From positions 1-28,764 of the IMG/VR virus record IMGVR_UViG_3300041964_000042: 28,764 nucleotides of DNA; one strand, 5' to 3'. This stretch comes from a virus. This document shows, one piece after another, positions 16,783-25,019 of this stretch. Numbering within the stretch: the first letter of the stretch is position 1; each line of letters starts with the position of its first letter. A program made the position numbers and the translations under genes. The notes beneath the pieces are model-generated. The model was not told where the DNA came from. It saw nothing but the letters and a program-made list of their open reading frames with translations, and ran no database searches.

Positions 16783-17262
16783 CTAGCTAGTGACGAACTC
16801 GGAGCCGACGGCTTTCACCTCGAGGCTATAGCTTTGGATGCGGATGGCGCCTTGCACGCTGAAGCCTCCGCCAGGCGCGCGAGTAGCTAGCATCACGCGG
16901 CAGGCATTCGCCGGCGAATCGAGCGCGGTGATGAGGTTACTGCCGTCGAGCAGCGCCTCGAGTGCCCCGCACGTCTCGGCGAAAGGATCGGCCTTGCCCG
17001 CGGCGGTCTTTACATTTCCGCGGATGGCAAAGGTGAGACGAAACGCGCGGATCGGGGCGTGACCGGCACGAATCACACGTCCGAGGTCCTCGGCAGTAAG
17101 GATCAGCCGGAGCTTCTTTGGCGCCTCGTCCTCGGGAGTGAGGGCGATATCCTCATCACGCTGCTTGATCGAAAGCGCGGCAAGCGTCGCGTCGGTATTC
17201 ACGAAGGCCATGGCCGCGAGCATGAGCCGGTGGCCGAGTGGGAGATCTGCGGGGTTACTCAT
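16783..17262 (-). CDS. Putative tail completion/terminator protein
   Basis: 159 residues from ATG 17262, which overlaps the previous gene by 8 nt. Alpha-helical start (GHRLMLAAMAFVNTDATLAA), then beta-alpha elements (KLRLILTAEDLGRVIRAGHA, AFRLTFAIRGNVKTAAGKAD, ETCGALEALLDGSNLITALD) and an end with QGAIRIQSYSLEVKAVGSEF. The alpha/beta pattern and the place between a head-tail joining candidate and the putative tube protein match tail terminators (lambda gpU-like). Assigned by position; family similarity unproven. Confidence 0.5.
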   Translation of the reverse strand: MSNPADLPLGHRLMLAAMAFVNTDATLAALSIKQRDEDIALTPEDEAPKKLRLILTAEDLGRVIRAGHAPIRAFRLTFAIRGNVKTAAGKADPFAETCGALEALLDGSNLITALDSPANACRVMLATRAPGGGFSVQGAIRIQSYSLEVKAVGSEFVTS

Positions 17263-17575
17263 CGAAGGAGCCGATGTGCAAAGTGAGCGTGACCGATGCG
17301 GGGTTCTTCCGGCCGGTGACTTTCTTCACCTGGTGTGTGTCCTCATTGATCCCGTCGCCATCCTGTGGCCAGGCGGCGCGGCCGGGGAATGCAGACTTGG
17401 CGACGACGAGCCAGTAATCGACACCGTCGATGAATCCCCCGCTCTCCTGCAGATCCATGGCTGTCGGTTGATCGCGGCGCACGCACGGGTAATCCGCGCC
17501 ACCATGTTCGAACGTCTCTTCGTAGCCGGCGATCGCCGCGGCGGAATCTGCGGCCAGCTGCTCGCGAAGGGTCAT
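17255..17575 (-). CDS. Putative head-tail joining protein
   Basis: 106 residues: MTLREQLAADSAAAIAGYEE, then TFEHGGADYPCVRRDQPTAM, DGVDYWLVVAKSAFPGRAAW, ending ASVTLTLHIGSFDE. A short N-terminal helix followed by a small beta-barrel-like pattern is what gpFII-type head-tail joining proteins look like, and this is the position lambda FII takes. It overlaps the next gene by 8 nt. Identity is likely but not certain. Confidence 0.55.
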   Translation of the reverse strand: MTLREQLAADSAAAIAGYEETFEHGGADYPCVRRDQPTAMDLQESGGFIDGVDYWLVVAKSAFPGRAAWPQDGDGINEDTHQVKKVTGRKNPASVTLTLHIGSFDE

Positions 17576-17593
17576 TGGCGAATTAGCGATAAT

Positions 17594-18067
17594 CTACTTC
17601 CAGCGGACGTACGCCTTGCGGCCGCCCTGGAGCTGCCCGGGCACGATGCAAAGCTGAATCAGATCCTCAGCCTTTTTGGGTGTGAGGCGGCCTTTAACCA
17701 GGCCGCGGAAATCTTCACGCGGCGCGTACCACACGTGCCGCTTGAACAGGGTGAGAAAATCAGCGCCGGCGAGGGCGCGGGCGGCGGCTTCATCCTCGGC
17801 GCTTTTGAGCTCGAAGCGATCGGGCGCGAGGGTCGGATCGATGGCTGCCACGACGGTGCAGATGCTCTGCGCGGCGTCCGGATCGCAGTAGCGGCCGCGG
17901 CCGAGTGCGACAAGTTGCTCGTTGATCGCCTGCAGCTCGGCATCCTTCTGCTTGAGTCGAAGAGCAATCGCGTCCCGCTCGAGCGTGATTGCCTCGGCTT
18001 CCGCAATGAGCCGCAATCCATCTGCGACGAGTGATGTGGGAACGGCAGGCGAAGTTTTGCTAGCCAT
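17594..18067 (-). CDS. Unrecognised 157-residue head-region protein
   Basis: Starts MASKTSPAVPTSLVADGLRL at ATG 18067, just downstream of an intrinsic terminator. Residues ~20-60 form a strong coiled coil (IAEAEAITLERDAIALRLKQ, KDAELQAINEQLVALG), followed by DPDAAQSICTVVAAIDPTLA and ending GQLQGGRKAYVRWK. No family recognised. Position after the capsid and before the head-tail joining protein suggests head completion or decoration. Confidence 0.68.
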   Translation of the reverse strand: MASKTSPAVPTSLVADGLRLIAEAEAITLERDAIALRLKQKDAELQAINEQLVALGRGRYCDPDAAQSICTVVAAIDPTLAPDRFELKSAEDEAAARALAGADFLTLFKRHVWYAPREDFRGLVKGRLTPKKAEDLIQLCIVPGQLQGGRKAYVRWK

Positions 18068-18077
18068 GGAGATTTGG

Positions 18078-18126
18078 AAAAAAAGTGAGCGGGGGGAGGG
18101 CGGCTTGCGCTCTCACCCCCGCTTTT
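18078..18126 (-). terminator. Rho-independent terminator
   Basis: Read on the minus strand, AGCGGGGG (123-116 of 18 kb) pairs with CCCCCGCT (95-88), with an inner GAG/CTC pair, and is followed by CAC and seven T (18084-18078). It sits between the stop at 18146 and the start at 18067, so it would separate capsid gene transcription from the tail genes or reduce read-through. The plus strand also has a four-T tract, but the minus-strand reading is clearly better. Confidence 0.72.
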
Positions 18127-18145
18127 GTGGAAAAGGGTTTGCTGT

Positions 18146-18520
18146 TTACTGAGCAGCGGCAGCTTTCGCCGCTGCAGCGGCAGCCTTCTTGTCGGCCGCG
18201 GTTTTCGCTTTTGCGGCTGCGTCAGCGGCTTTCTTATCGGCCGCGGCGGCAGCTTCTTCGGCAGCTTTTGCCTCCGCGGCGGCTTTAACTTCGGCGTCCT
18301 CGTCGGGCTCCGGCGCCGGCGCCGGCACGATCCGGCCTTTGCCGTTGCTCACCAGCGCCGTCGCGATATCGCTCGTCACTTCGACGGTGATACCCACCTC
18401 GAGGTGTTCGCCGTGGATCGCTGTCGGTGCAGTGATCTCGACGAAACGGGTGACGACTGGTCGTGGAAAATTGCGGATCATCTCCTCTGGAAGAAAATTT
18501 CGGTGAACGTGGAGAGGCAT
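18146..18520 (-). CDS. Hypothetical protein with Ala/Lys-rich C-terminal helix
   Basis: 124 residues. The first ~70 (MPLHVHRNFLPEEMIRNFPR, VVTRFVEITAPTAIHGEHLE) form a small beta-rich domain. A Pro/Glu linker (RIVPAPAPEPDEDAE) leads to a ~45-residue low-complexity helix of AEAKAAEEAAAAADKK type, ending AAAAAAKAAAAQ. This follows the capsid gene where lambda carries small head genes. The tail resembles Ala/Lys-rich DNA- or surface-interacting helices. Function unknown. Confidence 0.65.
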   Translation of the reverse strand: MPLHVHRNFLPEEMIRNFPRPVVTRFVEITAPTAIHGEHLEVGITVEVTSDIATALVSNGKGRIVPAPAPEPDEDAEVKAAAEAKAAEEAAAAADKKAADAAAKAKTAADKKAAAAAAKAAAAQ

Positions 18521-18543
18521 GGTGAATTCCCACTCGAGGCCCG

Positions 18544-18577
18544 GCCGCTCCTGAGTCTGCAGTTGATCAGGAGCGGC
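18544..18577. other. 11-bp perfect hairpin just past the capsid gene
   Basis: GCCGCTCCTGA (18544-18554) and TCAGGAGCGGC (18567-18577) are exact reverse complements with a 12-nt loop. On the minus strand it begins 22 nt after the capsid stop and has no T-tract. It may protect the capsid mRNA 3' end or slow read-through, ahead of the true terminator at 18078-18126. Confidence 0.6.
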
Positions 18578-18598
18578 TCGGAACCGGAGTGAAGGTCT

Positions 18599-19588
18599 TT
18601 AGGCAGCGGCGGTGTCGGAGCTGGCCACGAATGAGCCAGCGTGGCGCACGCCGACATCCATGAACTGATTGACGGTGATGCGGACGGTGCCTTGGGTTGC
18701 CTGACTGTAAGGATCAACCACCACGTCGAGGCCTGCCCAGCCGGCGACGATCATATCGGCGAAGTTGCCGAAGATCATGCGATTGCCAGGCACCTGCAGC
18801 GTCGCAAGAGCGAGATAGCTATTGATGATCCCCTCACCTGGAGCGGAGCCTTTCTCCCAAAGGAAGTCGGCATACTGAGACGCCGCGATCTTGGTCGCGC
18901 CCTTGAGTTTCGCCCGAGCGCTCGGGGTGGTGAGATAAGCCAGAGATCCAACATCGGCGTTGGCGTTTGAGACCTGCGTCTCGAAATCGAGGATCTTTGC
19001 CCACGTCGCCGCGCCGGCGAACGTAACGCTGCCGATGCCGGTCGTTGCAAGGATGCCGGTCGGCTGGTTGGTGGCGCCGGTGCCATTGATGGCCAGGAAG
19101 TCGCTGAGGATCGCGAGCACCTGCATGAGATCCATGCGGATGAAATTCTCTACGTCGATCGAAGACTGAGCGAGCAGCTGCTTGCTGTAGTCATTGAACG
19201 CACCGATGCGCTTCGGCGTGAGAGCGAGCTGGTCGATCGCCTGGGTGGATTCGGTGAGCGCGCCCTGCTCGGGAACGCTGTAGCCGGAAGCGGCGCCAGT
19301 CTGCCGCGGGATCGCGACGTTGCCGACGAGCCCGTCGAGGGAGCGTGCGCCGAGGCGGCGGATCGTCTGCCGATTGCGGAGCAGCTCGATCATCGAGCCG
19401 CCGAGCACGTCCGTCTGAACCGTGTTGCCGCCTTGGACTGCGCTGGTGACGTTCAAGTCGCGCTGGCCTTGGTAGCCTTGCATGTCGCTGCGGCCAAAGC
19501 TGGCGATATCGTTCGGCACGAAGAAGCCTTCGGGCGCGGAACCGACGATCTTTTTCCATCGCACGGGAGCACTCGAGCTCGAGGCCAT
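18599..19588 (-). CDS. Major capsid protein, HK97 fold (C-terminal part of a protease-capsid fusion)
   Basis: The uninterrupted 329-residue frame covers the mature HK97-like capsid. APVRWKKIVGSAPEGFFVPN opens the N-arm. GGNTVQTDVLGGSMIELLRN and RQTIRRLGARSLDGLVGNVA IP follow, then the long helix LSDFLAINGTGATNQPTG and IASQYADFL-type capsid segments, and NRMIFGNFADMIVAGWAGLD with PYSQATQGTVRITVNQFMDV near the end. The apparent start (MASSSSAP) is likely false. Removing one base from an AAAAA run near 19553 joins it to the upstream segment ending ECSRAMEK, whose sequence is the normal lead-in to the capsid domain. It forms the capsid shell after proteolysis. Confidence 0.9.
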   Translation of the reverse strand: MASSSSAPVRWKKIVGSAPEGFFVPNDIASFGRSDMQGYQGQRDLNVTSAVQGGNTVQTDVLGGSMIELLRNRQTIRRLGARSLDGLVGNVAIPRQTGAASGYSVPEQGALTESTQAIDQLALTPKRIGAFNDYSKQLLAQSSIDVENFIRMDLMQVLAILSDFLAINGTGATNQPTGILATTGIGSVTFAGAATWAKILDFETQVSNANADVGSLAYLTTPSARAKLKGATKIAASQYADFLWEKGSAPGEGIINSYLALATLQVPGNRMIFGNFADMIVAGWAGLDVVVDPYSQATQGTVRITVNQFMDVGVRHAGSFVASSDTAAA

Positions 19589-20456
19589 CGAGCGGTCGGC
19601 GCTCGGCGATGATCCGCGCAGCGCGGACGAGGGAGTAGCGGGCCTTCTCCTTCTGGTTCATCCCAAGATTGGGATCCAGATCGATGGGCTTGGCGCTTTG
19701 GCCAGCGATGATTTCGAAAGCAGCGCGCTTGAGCTCGTCGGCTATCCATCCCGTCCTCGAGGCGCGGGTGACGAGTGCGGTGATCTCGGAATTGCGGCGC
19801 GAACTTCTCGCCGATGGTGCGGATCTCCGCCTGGCGTTTGAGTTCGGTTTTGCGGGTATCGTCGCGGAGCTTTTTGTCGGCGGCTGCTTTTTCGGCGTCG
19901 GTCATAACAGTGATGGAAGGAGTGGTCGGAGTGGGATCAGCGGTGAAATCAGCGGATCTTTCCGCCGTGCATTCGGTGACTTCCGCGGTGTCAACAGCGC
20001 GACCAAGGCCGACACTCCCGTCGGCGCCGAGGGTGACGAGCGAGACTTCGTAAGGCTGCCAACGGGTGACGCGCAGCGTGGGCGGATCGTTTCGGGTCGC
20101 GCCTGGCTCCAGGCGATAGGCGCGCACTTTGTAGCCGACGCTCACGTCGCTCCGGATCCCATCGAGCACGTCCTGGAACTCCTGCTCGCCGGCGGCGCCT
20201 CGGGAGAAGCGGGCGAGCGCATAGCCGCGCTTCCCGTCGATCCTCACGTCGGCGACGGCTCCTACTTGCCGCTTCAGATCGTGCTCCACGCACAAAGCGC
20301 GAAGTCGGGAAAGGTCGCAGGCGCCATCCTCGTGGGAGAGGACCTCTTGCACCTGTTTGCCGCGATCGCCTTGTCGGGAAAATCTTTCGGAATGGTGCGG
20401 AGGACCGGCGTCTCGCTGCTGAAGCTGAGTGGGACGGTGCGGTCGGATTCATTCAC
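19550..20456 (-). CDS. Prohead protease and scaffold-like linker, probably fused to the capsid protein (frameshifted)
   Basis: Starts at GTG 20456 after GGAGCG: VNESDRTVPLSFSSETPVLR. One base added to an AAA run near 20355 restores QEVLSHEDGACDLSRLRALC, RGYALARFSRGAAGEQEFQD and GIRSDVSVGYKVRAYRLEPG, an HK97-family (U35) serine protease with the active His in LSHE and Ser in SVGY. WQPYEVSLVTLGADGSVGLG closes the domain. The frame then continues without a stop into a Lys-rich helical linker (TDAEKAAADKKLRDDTRKTE) and, after removing one T near 19786, SEITALVTRASRTGWIADEL and ARYSLVRAARIIAERRPLDG, leading into the capsid. It matures the head and may act in cis. If all corrections hold, one ~615-residue polyprotein results. 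Confidence 0.78.
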
Positions 20457-20538
20457 CGCTCCGCGCTCGAGCGCGAAGGAGCGGAAGAACGGCGAGATTC
20501 TGGACAACAAGCGGCGTGGACATGCCACGGCGCGGCTG

Positions 20539-20717
20539 TCAAAGCTGGAAGCGGATCGGCGTGAGATCGAGCACTGGCAGCGACTGGTCACCTTCCCCTT
20601 CTCCGCCTTGGCTAGGTGATGGTGGCCGTCCACGATGCGATCGTTCAACACGAGGATGTATTTGTCGGAGCGGCCGTGGATGGCGTCTGCGGCCTCAGCG
20701 ATCGTCAGCCGCGACAC
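20539..20717 (-). CDS. ParB-like domain fragment (frameshifted)
   Basis: From GTG 20717: SRLTIAEAADAIHGRSDKYI, then LVLNDRIVDGHHHLAKAEKG, which has the 'DGHHHL' core of ParB/Srx-type domains. A one-base change near 20590 gives SLPVLDLTPIRFQL and a TGA at 20539. The frame overlaps the portal end by 13 nt, and one extra base near 20728 would fuse it in frame to the portal C-terminus (ELLAKADQHNWKP...). Only about 60 residues, so it is either a small protein or a C-terminal appendage of the portal or a lost domain. Enzymatic activity should not be assumed. Confidence 0.55.
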
Positions 20718-22525
20718 ATTCTTGCGCGCGGTTTCCAGTTATGCTGGTCGGCCTTGGCGAGAAGCTCGGGGACCGTCATCCCGTAGCGGATGACTTTCGA
20801 AGATGCGTCGCCACCGGCGAATGTCGCGACCTCCGCCTGAACTGCCGCAGGCAGCTCCTGGACGACGATATCGCCCAGGCATGCTGAGCGTCTCCCTTCC
20901 GCCTCCGGTTGCGGATTTTTTTCCGCAGCGGGCGCGGCAGCCGGCTGTGGTTTCTCCTCGGCGGTTTCGATATCGAGCTTCTTCCGCAGCTGCTTTTCAT
21001 ACGCCAGCTCGGCATAGACTTCCTCGAGATCGCCGCCGGTCTCGGCGATGACGTTTGTCGCAGTCTCCAGATTGGATTCGATCGCGCCTTTTTTTGCATC
21101 GAGGTCCTTTGCCGGATCGACCCATGGCCAACGGCGCGGCTTCCAGATGCACGCCTCTTCGTCGCAATACTCATCTGGATCGTACGGCAGATCGAGGAGC
21201 GGCGAGAGCAAGGCGCACTCGAGCCAGGCCCGGAAGATCTCGCGCTTTACCTCATCGATGAAGAACGTCTGCAGCCCTTTCCACCCTTCGCGCTCCTCAA
21301 GGAGTCCCGCGCGGATGCTGGAAAAGTTCACGTCCTCGATATTCCCAGAAAGGCTGGTGTAGCTGACGTTGCCGCCAGCGGCCACGGCGCGGATCTGCTC
21401 TTTCACGAAGCCTGCAAAATTGCCGTTCGGATGAGTCGGATCCCATTCCTTGAATCGCTTGCCGACCGGAAGCTCCTCGATTTCACCAGGCGAGCCCGTG
21501 ATCTCCGCCATTTGGGTGTCGGGATCGTAATACTGTTCGAACATGCTCTCCGGCACGTCGCTCTCGATGAAGCCCATCTTTTGCGCGCCGGCACGCGCGG
21601 CGACGAGCTCGGCCTCGGAATACCCGCCAATCATGTGCAGTCTTAGCATCGCGCTGGCGAGCGCCGGAATGCCGCGGGTTTGCCCCGGACGTTTCCGGAT
21701 GAAGGGGTGGATGATATCCCCGACCGGGACGCGGATCCGGCTCTGCGCGTAGATCGCCGTTCCGACGAGGTAATCGCCCGGGTGCGCGCCGAGTAGCCAG
21801 TAGGCGACGGGAAAGCGCCAGTCACCATGGAGTTCCACGCCCATGCGGATCTCGTGCGTGCCGTGCTCGCACATCGGCAGCCCGAATTGCTGGGGACACT
21901 GGCACCGCACCGCGCGAAAGTCGGTATAGGTATCGTCGAGGAAATCTCCTTCGATCATCTGCACAGCGAAGCCGAAGTCATTGCGAGCGCCGCGGATTTT
22001 GCGAATGAGGAGATCTCCATCCCGCAACATGGTGCGGAGGATGAGCTTATCGGCCGCGGTGCCGCTAAGGCTGCGCTCGATGGTGTAGTTTTGCCGGCGG
22101 TTCTGGCGCTTCCATGCGCGCTCGAGAGCGCGATTGCGGACGGTGTCGAGCTCGCGCTTGGGTTGGCCGGATTCGTCGAGCGTCTCCTCGAGGAGGAGTT
22201 TCATCTGAAGGCCGATGCCGGCACTGCCGATGACGTTCTGCTCGGCGAGGGTGTAGTAGCGCTCGGCATACGAGTCGTTGCGCTCTTGCTCGCGCGAGCG
22301 GGCCCGAAGGTTGCGGAAATTCTGCCGGATCTCGGCGTCCGCGCTGAGCGGGGAAAAGGTCCAGTCGCTCGTGAGCCTGGTCATGACCGCGGCGTCATAC
22401 ACGCGGGTCAGCGATCGGGCAGGAGGACGGACGGCGCCAGGCGCTGGGCCACCGGTGCGATGGAAGCCGCTATCAACGCGGCGGAAGATGGTGCCATCCT
22501 TGGCGACGGCGCGCTTGAGGATCAT
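20705..22525 (-). CDS. Portal protein, lambda gpB family
   Basis: 606 residues, intact. Features of the lambda portal family include SADAEIRQNFRNLRARSREQ, ERNDSYAERYYTLAEQNVIG and GSAGIGLQMKL near the start, the wing and stem regions (MIEGDFLDDTYTDFRAVRCQ, DIIHPFIRKRPGQTRGIPAL), LRLHMIGGYSEAELVAARAG and the clip-like AAGGNVSYTSLSGNIEDVNF with REGWKGLQTFFIDEVKREIF. A Glu/Ala/Pro-rich tail follows about residue 530. It forms the dodecameric channel at the capsid vertex and docks the terminase. Its ATG overlaps the upstream stop by 4 nt (ATGA), as does the classic W-B order in lambda. Confidence 0.93.
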   Translation of the reverse strand: MILKRAVAKDGTIFRRVDSGFHRTGGPAPGAVRPPARSLTRVYDAAVMTRLTSDWTFSPLSADAEIRQNFRNLRARSREQERNDSYAERYYTLAEQNVIGSAGIGLQMKLLLEETLDESGQPKRELDTVRNRALERAWKRQNRRQNYTIERSLSGTAADKLILRTMLRDGDLLIRKIRGARNDFGFAVQMIEGDFLDDTYTDFRAVRCQCPQQFGLPMCEHGTHEIRMGVELHGDWRFPVAYWLLGAHPGDYLVGTAIYAQSRIRVPVGDIIHPFIRKRPGQTRGIPALASAMLRLHMIGGYSEAELVAARAGAQKMGFIESDVPESMFEQYYDPDTQMAEITGSPGEIEELPVGKRFKEWDPTHPNGNFAGFVKEQIRAVAAGGNVSYTSLSGNIEDVNFSSIRAGLLEEREGWKGLQTFFIDEVKREIFRAWLECALLSPLLDLPYDPDEYCDEEACIWKPRRWPWVDPAKDLDAKKGAIESNLETATNVIAETGGDLEEVYAELAYEKQLRKKLDIETAEEKPQPAAAPAAEKNPQPEAEGRRSACLGDIVVQELPAAVQAEVATFAGGDASSKVIRYGMTVPELLAKADQHNWKPRARMCRG

Positions 22526-23076
22526 GGCCGGACGAAGCGAATGCCGATGGTGCGGCGGGTGCGGATGCCAGCTGCAGCGCGGGCGGCGAATTGCTCGGCC
22601 TGCACTTCAACGCGATATTTGTCGCGAAGCCTGTGCAAATCGGCGATCGGGATGCGGCTGAGGCTCTGACCATCGATATCGCTATTTTCGAGGCCGTGTG
22701 GAATCCGCCCCTCGAGCGCGGCTTCGATGAGGGCGAGCGCACGGCTGGCGTGAGTGCTATCTGTCTCGCTAAGCGGCGTCGGGGAAATGGTAATCTGCCG
22801 GCGCTCGACGACAAAGCGCGCGCCGCCGGCATGCTCGACGTAGGCGGTGGCGATATAGCTACCGGGCGCGTAACCGAGGCTCTTCGCCGGCGCGACCGTA
22901 ACCAGGTGCGCTTCGCCGGAAGCCGCCGAGACGATCGTGATGAGATCCTTTCCAGACGCTTGGAGTGCGTATTTCAGCGTCCACTCCGGCGCCGGATACT
23001 CGCTGAGTGCCCGGCTCCAGGTGATCGTTTCGCCCGCGGTGATGTGGGCAGGCTCGGAATTTGGGACGGCGGGCAT
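22522..23076 (-). CDS. Head-tail connector-region protein (gpW position)
   Basis: 184 residues in two parts. The N-terminal ~110 residues are an Ig/beta-sandwich-like domain (AHITAGETITWSRALSEYPA, EWTLKYALQASGKDLITIVS, SYIATAYVEHAGGARFVVER). The C-terminal ~65 residues are helical (LALIEAALEGRIPHGLENSD, then GQSLSRIPIADLHRLRDKYR) and closely resemble gpW-like joining proteins, including the 'G.SLSR.P..dL..lRdkY' motif. Directly upstream of the portal, with a 4-nt overlap, as gpW is in lambda. Its N-terminal extension is unusual for gpW, which is about 70 residues. Confidence 0.7.
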   Translation of the reverse strand: MPAVPNSEPAHITAGETITWSRALSEYPAPEWTLKYALQASGKDLITIVSAASGEAHLVTVAPAKSLGYAPGSYIATAYVEHAGGARFVVERRQITISPTPLSETDSTHASRALALIEAALEGRIPHGLENSDIDGQSLSRIPIADLHRLRDKYRVEVQAEQFAARAAAGIRTRRTIGIRFVRP

Positions 23077-23099
23077 TCCCTGCCCCCCGCGCTGTCAAT

Positions 23100-23393
23100 T
23101 CAGCAGAGAAGACGCGAAGGAGGCAGACTCTCGATCACTTCCACGGTGATTCGCACCAGCACCCGTCGGCTCGTAACATCCAAGTCGAGACCTGCGCACG
23201 GGAGATTTTCGAGCAGGCGCCCGCTCTCCACGTCCCGCGCCTTCATGCTGTGGGTAGCAGCGGGACCGATGTCTGTCGTGGGTGCGGTTGATCGGTCCAG
23301 CCTATCCCACGCATACTGTCGCTCGATGTCGATCTGCTCCACGATCGCATGCACCACCGCGGCATTCGCTGATCTCGCTGATTCGTCTGCCAT
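23100..23393 (-). CDS. 97-residue hypothetical protein
   Basis: From ATG 23393, 2 nt after the previous stop; a longer reading from 23429 would overlap it. MADESARSANAAVVHAIVEQ is a helix, followed by RQYAWDRLDRSTAPTTDIGP, KARDVESGRLLENLPCAGLD and a beta-strand end (DVTSRRVLVRITVEVIESLP). No family recognised. It is in the terminase-portal interval, where this phage has several extra genes. Confidence 0.6.
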   Translation of the reverse strand: MADESARSANAAVVHAIVEQIDIERQYAWDRLDRSTAPTTDIGPAATHSMKARDVESGRLLENLPCAGLDLDVTSRRVLVRITVEVIESLPPSRLLC

Positions 23394-23395
23394 CG

Positions 23396-23854
23396 TTAAA
23401 CCTTCGCCCGTGCCCGCTCCATGACCCACTCGCGGCCGGCGAGGTCGAGCATCACGTCGAGACTCGGGGCTAGCTGGCGCTGCGCATCTTCCACTGACGG
23501 CCGCGGGATGAGTCCTTTGCTGATCTGCTGGTGGAACTTGTTGAAGTCGTTAATGAAGTTCCACTGATTGGGCCCATGGGTGAGCTTCTTGTCGCCTTCA
23601 AGTTTCGGCCGCTCTTTCTCCGGAGCGAGGTGGAAAACACAGCGGCGGATGCTCTCCGCAGTGAAATTACCCGAGCTCGGGTAATTTGGATTCGCTTCGA
23701 AAAACGCCTTCGCATCGTTGGCCCGGTTGCACCGGCTGCGCTCATCACCGCCGAGTTGGGTGAAATTAGCTGCGACGTAGAACATCCATTTGCCGTGCCC
23801 GACAGCGTCTTTCAGCGGACGAGCTGCTGTCCGAATTCCCAGAGTCGTTTGCAC
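23396..23854 (-). CDS. 152-residue hypothetical protein
   Basis: The start is uncertain. A GTG at 23854 has GAGG upstream but overlaps the previous gene by 43 nt; ATG 23785 (MFYVAANFTQLGG) starts 27 nt after that stop. Visible segments include DAKAFFEANPNYPSSGNFTA, ESIRRCVFHLAPEKERPKLE and KGLIPRPSVEDAQRQLAPSL. The Asn/Phe/Gln-rich middle (HGPNQWNFINDFNKFHQQIS) is distinctive. No family recognised. Confidence 0.65.
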   Translation of the reverse strand: MQTTLGIRTAARPLKDAVGHGKWMFYVAANFTQLGGDERSRCNRANDAKAFFEANPNYPSSGNFTAESIRRCVFHLAPEKERPKLEGDKKLTHGPNQWNFINDFNKFHQQISKGLIPRPSVEDAQRQLAPSLDVMLDLAGREWVMERARAKV

Positions 23855-23973
23855 AGATCCTCGAGGTCCTCGCGGATCTTTGCCTCGGCAGCCAGATACT
23901 CATCGCAACAAGCGAGAGCTTTCGTGAGGCGACCTTCCACCAGGCTTGTTTCAGAGACGACTAGACTGCTCAT
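23812..23973 (-). CDS. 53-residue helical hypothetical protein
   Basis: From ATG 23973, sharing ATGA with the upstream stop, to 23812. A longer reading from 24066 is possible but would sit inside the upstream gene. MSSLVVSETSLVEGRLTKAL is followed by a charged helix, CCDEYLAAEAKIREDLEDLC, ending FGQQLVR. Four-nt coupling makes it likely real. Function unknown. Confidence 0.6.
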   Translation of the reverse strand: MSSLVVSETSLVEGRLTKALACCDEYLAAEAKIREDLEDLCKRLWEFGQQLVR

Positions 23974-25019
23974 GCGGCGGCGAGTTGAGCTTCCTTGCAG
24001 CGGATCCGCGTCTCGTAGCTGCGCATGACGCGCGCTTTGAGGCCGGCGAAGGTGTCGCGGAGGCAATTACTGGGCTTATTTACGGCCTGCCGCGTTTTGG
24101 CGAGCGTCGCGCCGATGCCGGCGAGTGTGCGACCGTCGAGCAGATCGGGCGTGATGTGGTACGCGATGATCTGCGCACGCTCGCCGATGCCGCTGATGCT
24201 TGTGCTACGCTTTAGCCAGGCGAGCACGTTTTCGAACACCTGGCCCGTCGCTTGCAACGTGGCGATGGCCTCGCTGCTGCGCGGGTAGGCGGCAAAGCGG
24301 GCCACGAACGCCCGGGCGAGAGTGGGATCGATGATGAGCGAGCTGACCATGGAGTGATCGCGGTGCATGGCGGCGATCGCGACCATAGCCCGCTGGCCGA
24401 TCTCGACGAGCGCCTCCGGAGCGGGCTCGAGGATCCAGCGGAAGATCTCACCGAAGCTCTCGCCGGCGAGGTCGGCTTCCTTCTGGCTGAGCATCGGGAT
24501 TTCGACGCCGGCGAGCGGTTCGAGCTCATCTAGGATCGGGTGAGACTCCGCAACGATTGGCGTCGTGCCATTGCGGATGCCGCGCAGATCATGCTCAGGG
24601 ATGGGCTCATGCTCAGCGTGATCGAGCGCGTCTTCGCTCTGCTGCCCGGAATCGGGACCGCTGCGCTCATCCTGGAGCGGCTTGAAGAGCTTATGCTTGC
24701 GAGCGAAAGCCTGGTCTTCTTCGGAGAGGGAAAGAAACCAGGTGCGGTAAGTGCGCTTGTCGGCCTTCGCACTAGCGATCGCATTAGCTTGGGCTCGCGA
24801 CTGATCGAGAAAGGCTTGCTTCGCGGCTTTCTTCGGTGGGCCACCGAAGGCACCCTTAGTGCCGCGGCGGTTCGCCTTTCCTGACCGGCGCTTCATCGAT
24901 GACGGGGAAGCGTAGCCTTCTGAACTCGACAGCGGCAGGAATGAGTTGCTGTCGGTGCTAGCAGGTCCGCCCAAGGTGATCGCTGCTAGTAACCCAGCGT
25001 TGAGTGATGTCGGGGTCAT
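23970..25019 (-). CDS. HTH/sigma-like hypothetical protein
   Basis: The ATG at 25019 overlaps the small membrane protein's stop by 4 nt, giving 349 residues; a start at ATG 24896 (MKRRSGKANRRGTKGAFGGP) gives 308 and may be the real one, with a short separate gene before it. After a basic N-terminus (KTYRTWFLSLSEEDQAFARK region) come helical modules (EIFRWILEPAPEALVEIGQR, DPTLARAFVARFAAYPRSSE). The C-terminus, SGIGERAQIIAYHITPDLLD then GRTLAGIGATLAKTRQAVNK, looks like a helix-turn-helix as in sigma region 4 or resolvase-type proteins. Possibly a late-gene regulator or DNA-packaging accessory. Low certainty on function. Confidence 0.6.
   Translation of the reverse strand: MTPTSLNAGLLAAITLGGPASTDSNSFLPLSSSEGYASPSSMKRRSGKANRRGTKGAFGGPPKKAAKQAFLDQSRAQANAIASAKADKRTYRTWFLSLSEEDQAFARKHKLFKPLQDERSGPDSGQQSEDALDHAEHEPIPEHDLRGIRNGTTPIVAESHPILDELEPLAGVEIPMLSQKEADLAGESFGEIFRWILEPAPEALVEIGQRAMVAIAAMHRDHSMVSSLIIDPTLARAFVARFAAYPRSSEAIATLQATGQVFENVLAWLKRSTSISGIGERAQIIAYHITPDLLDGRTLAGIGATLAKTRQAVNKPSNCLRDTFAGLKARVMRSYETRIRCKEAQLAAA

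Noticed and set aside
18146-18300. GCN-rich tract that could look like a microsatellite
   Set aside because: It encodes the Ala/Lys-rich helix of the protein at 18146-18520; codons vary, so it is a coding feature and not an independent repeat.
21827-22669. Plus-strand frames of up to 280 residues over the portal gene
   Set aside because: The portal frame is intact and convincing; these are reverse-strand artefacts of codon bias.
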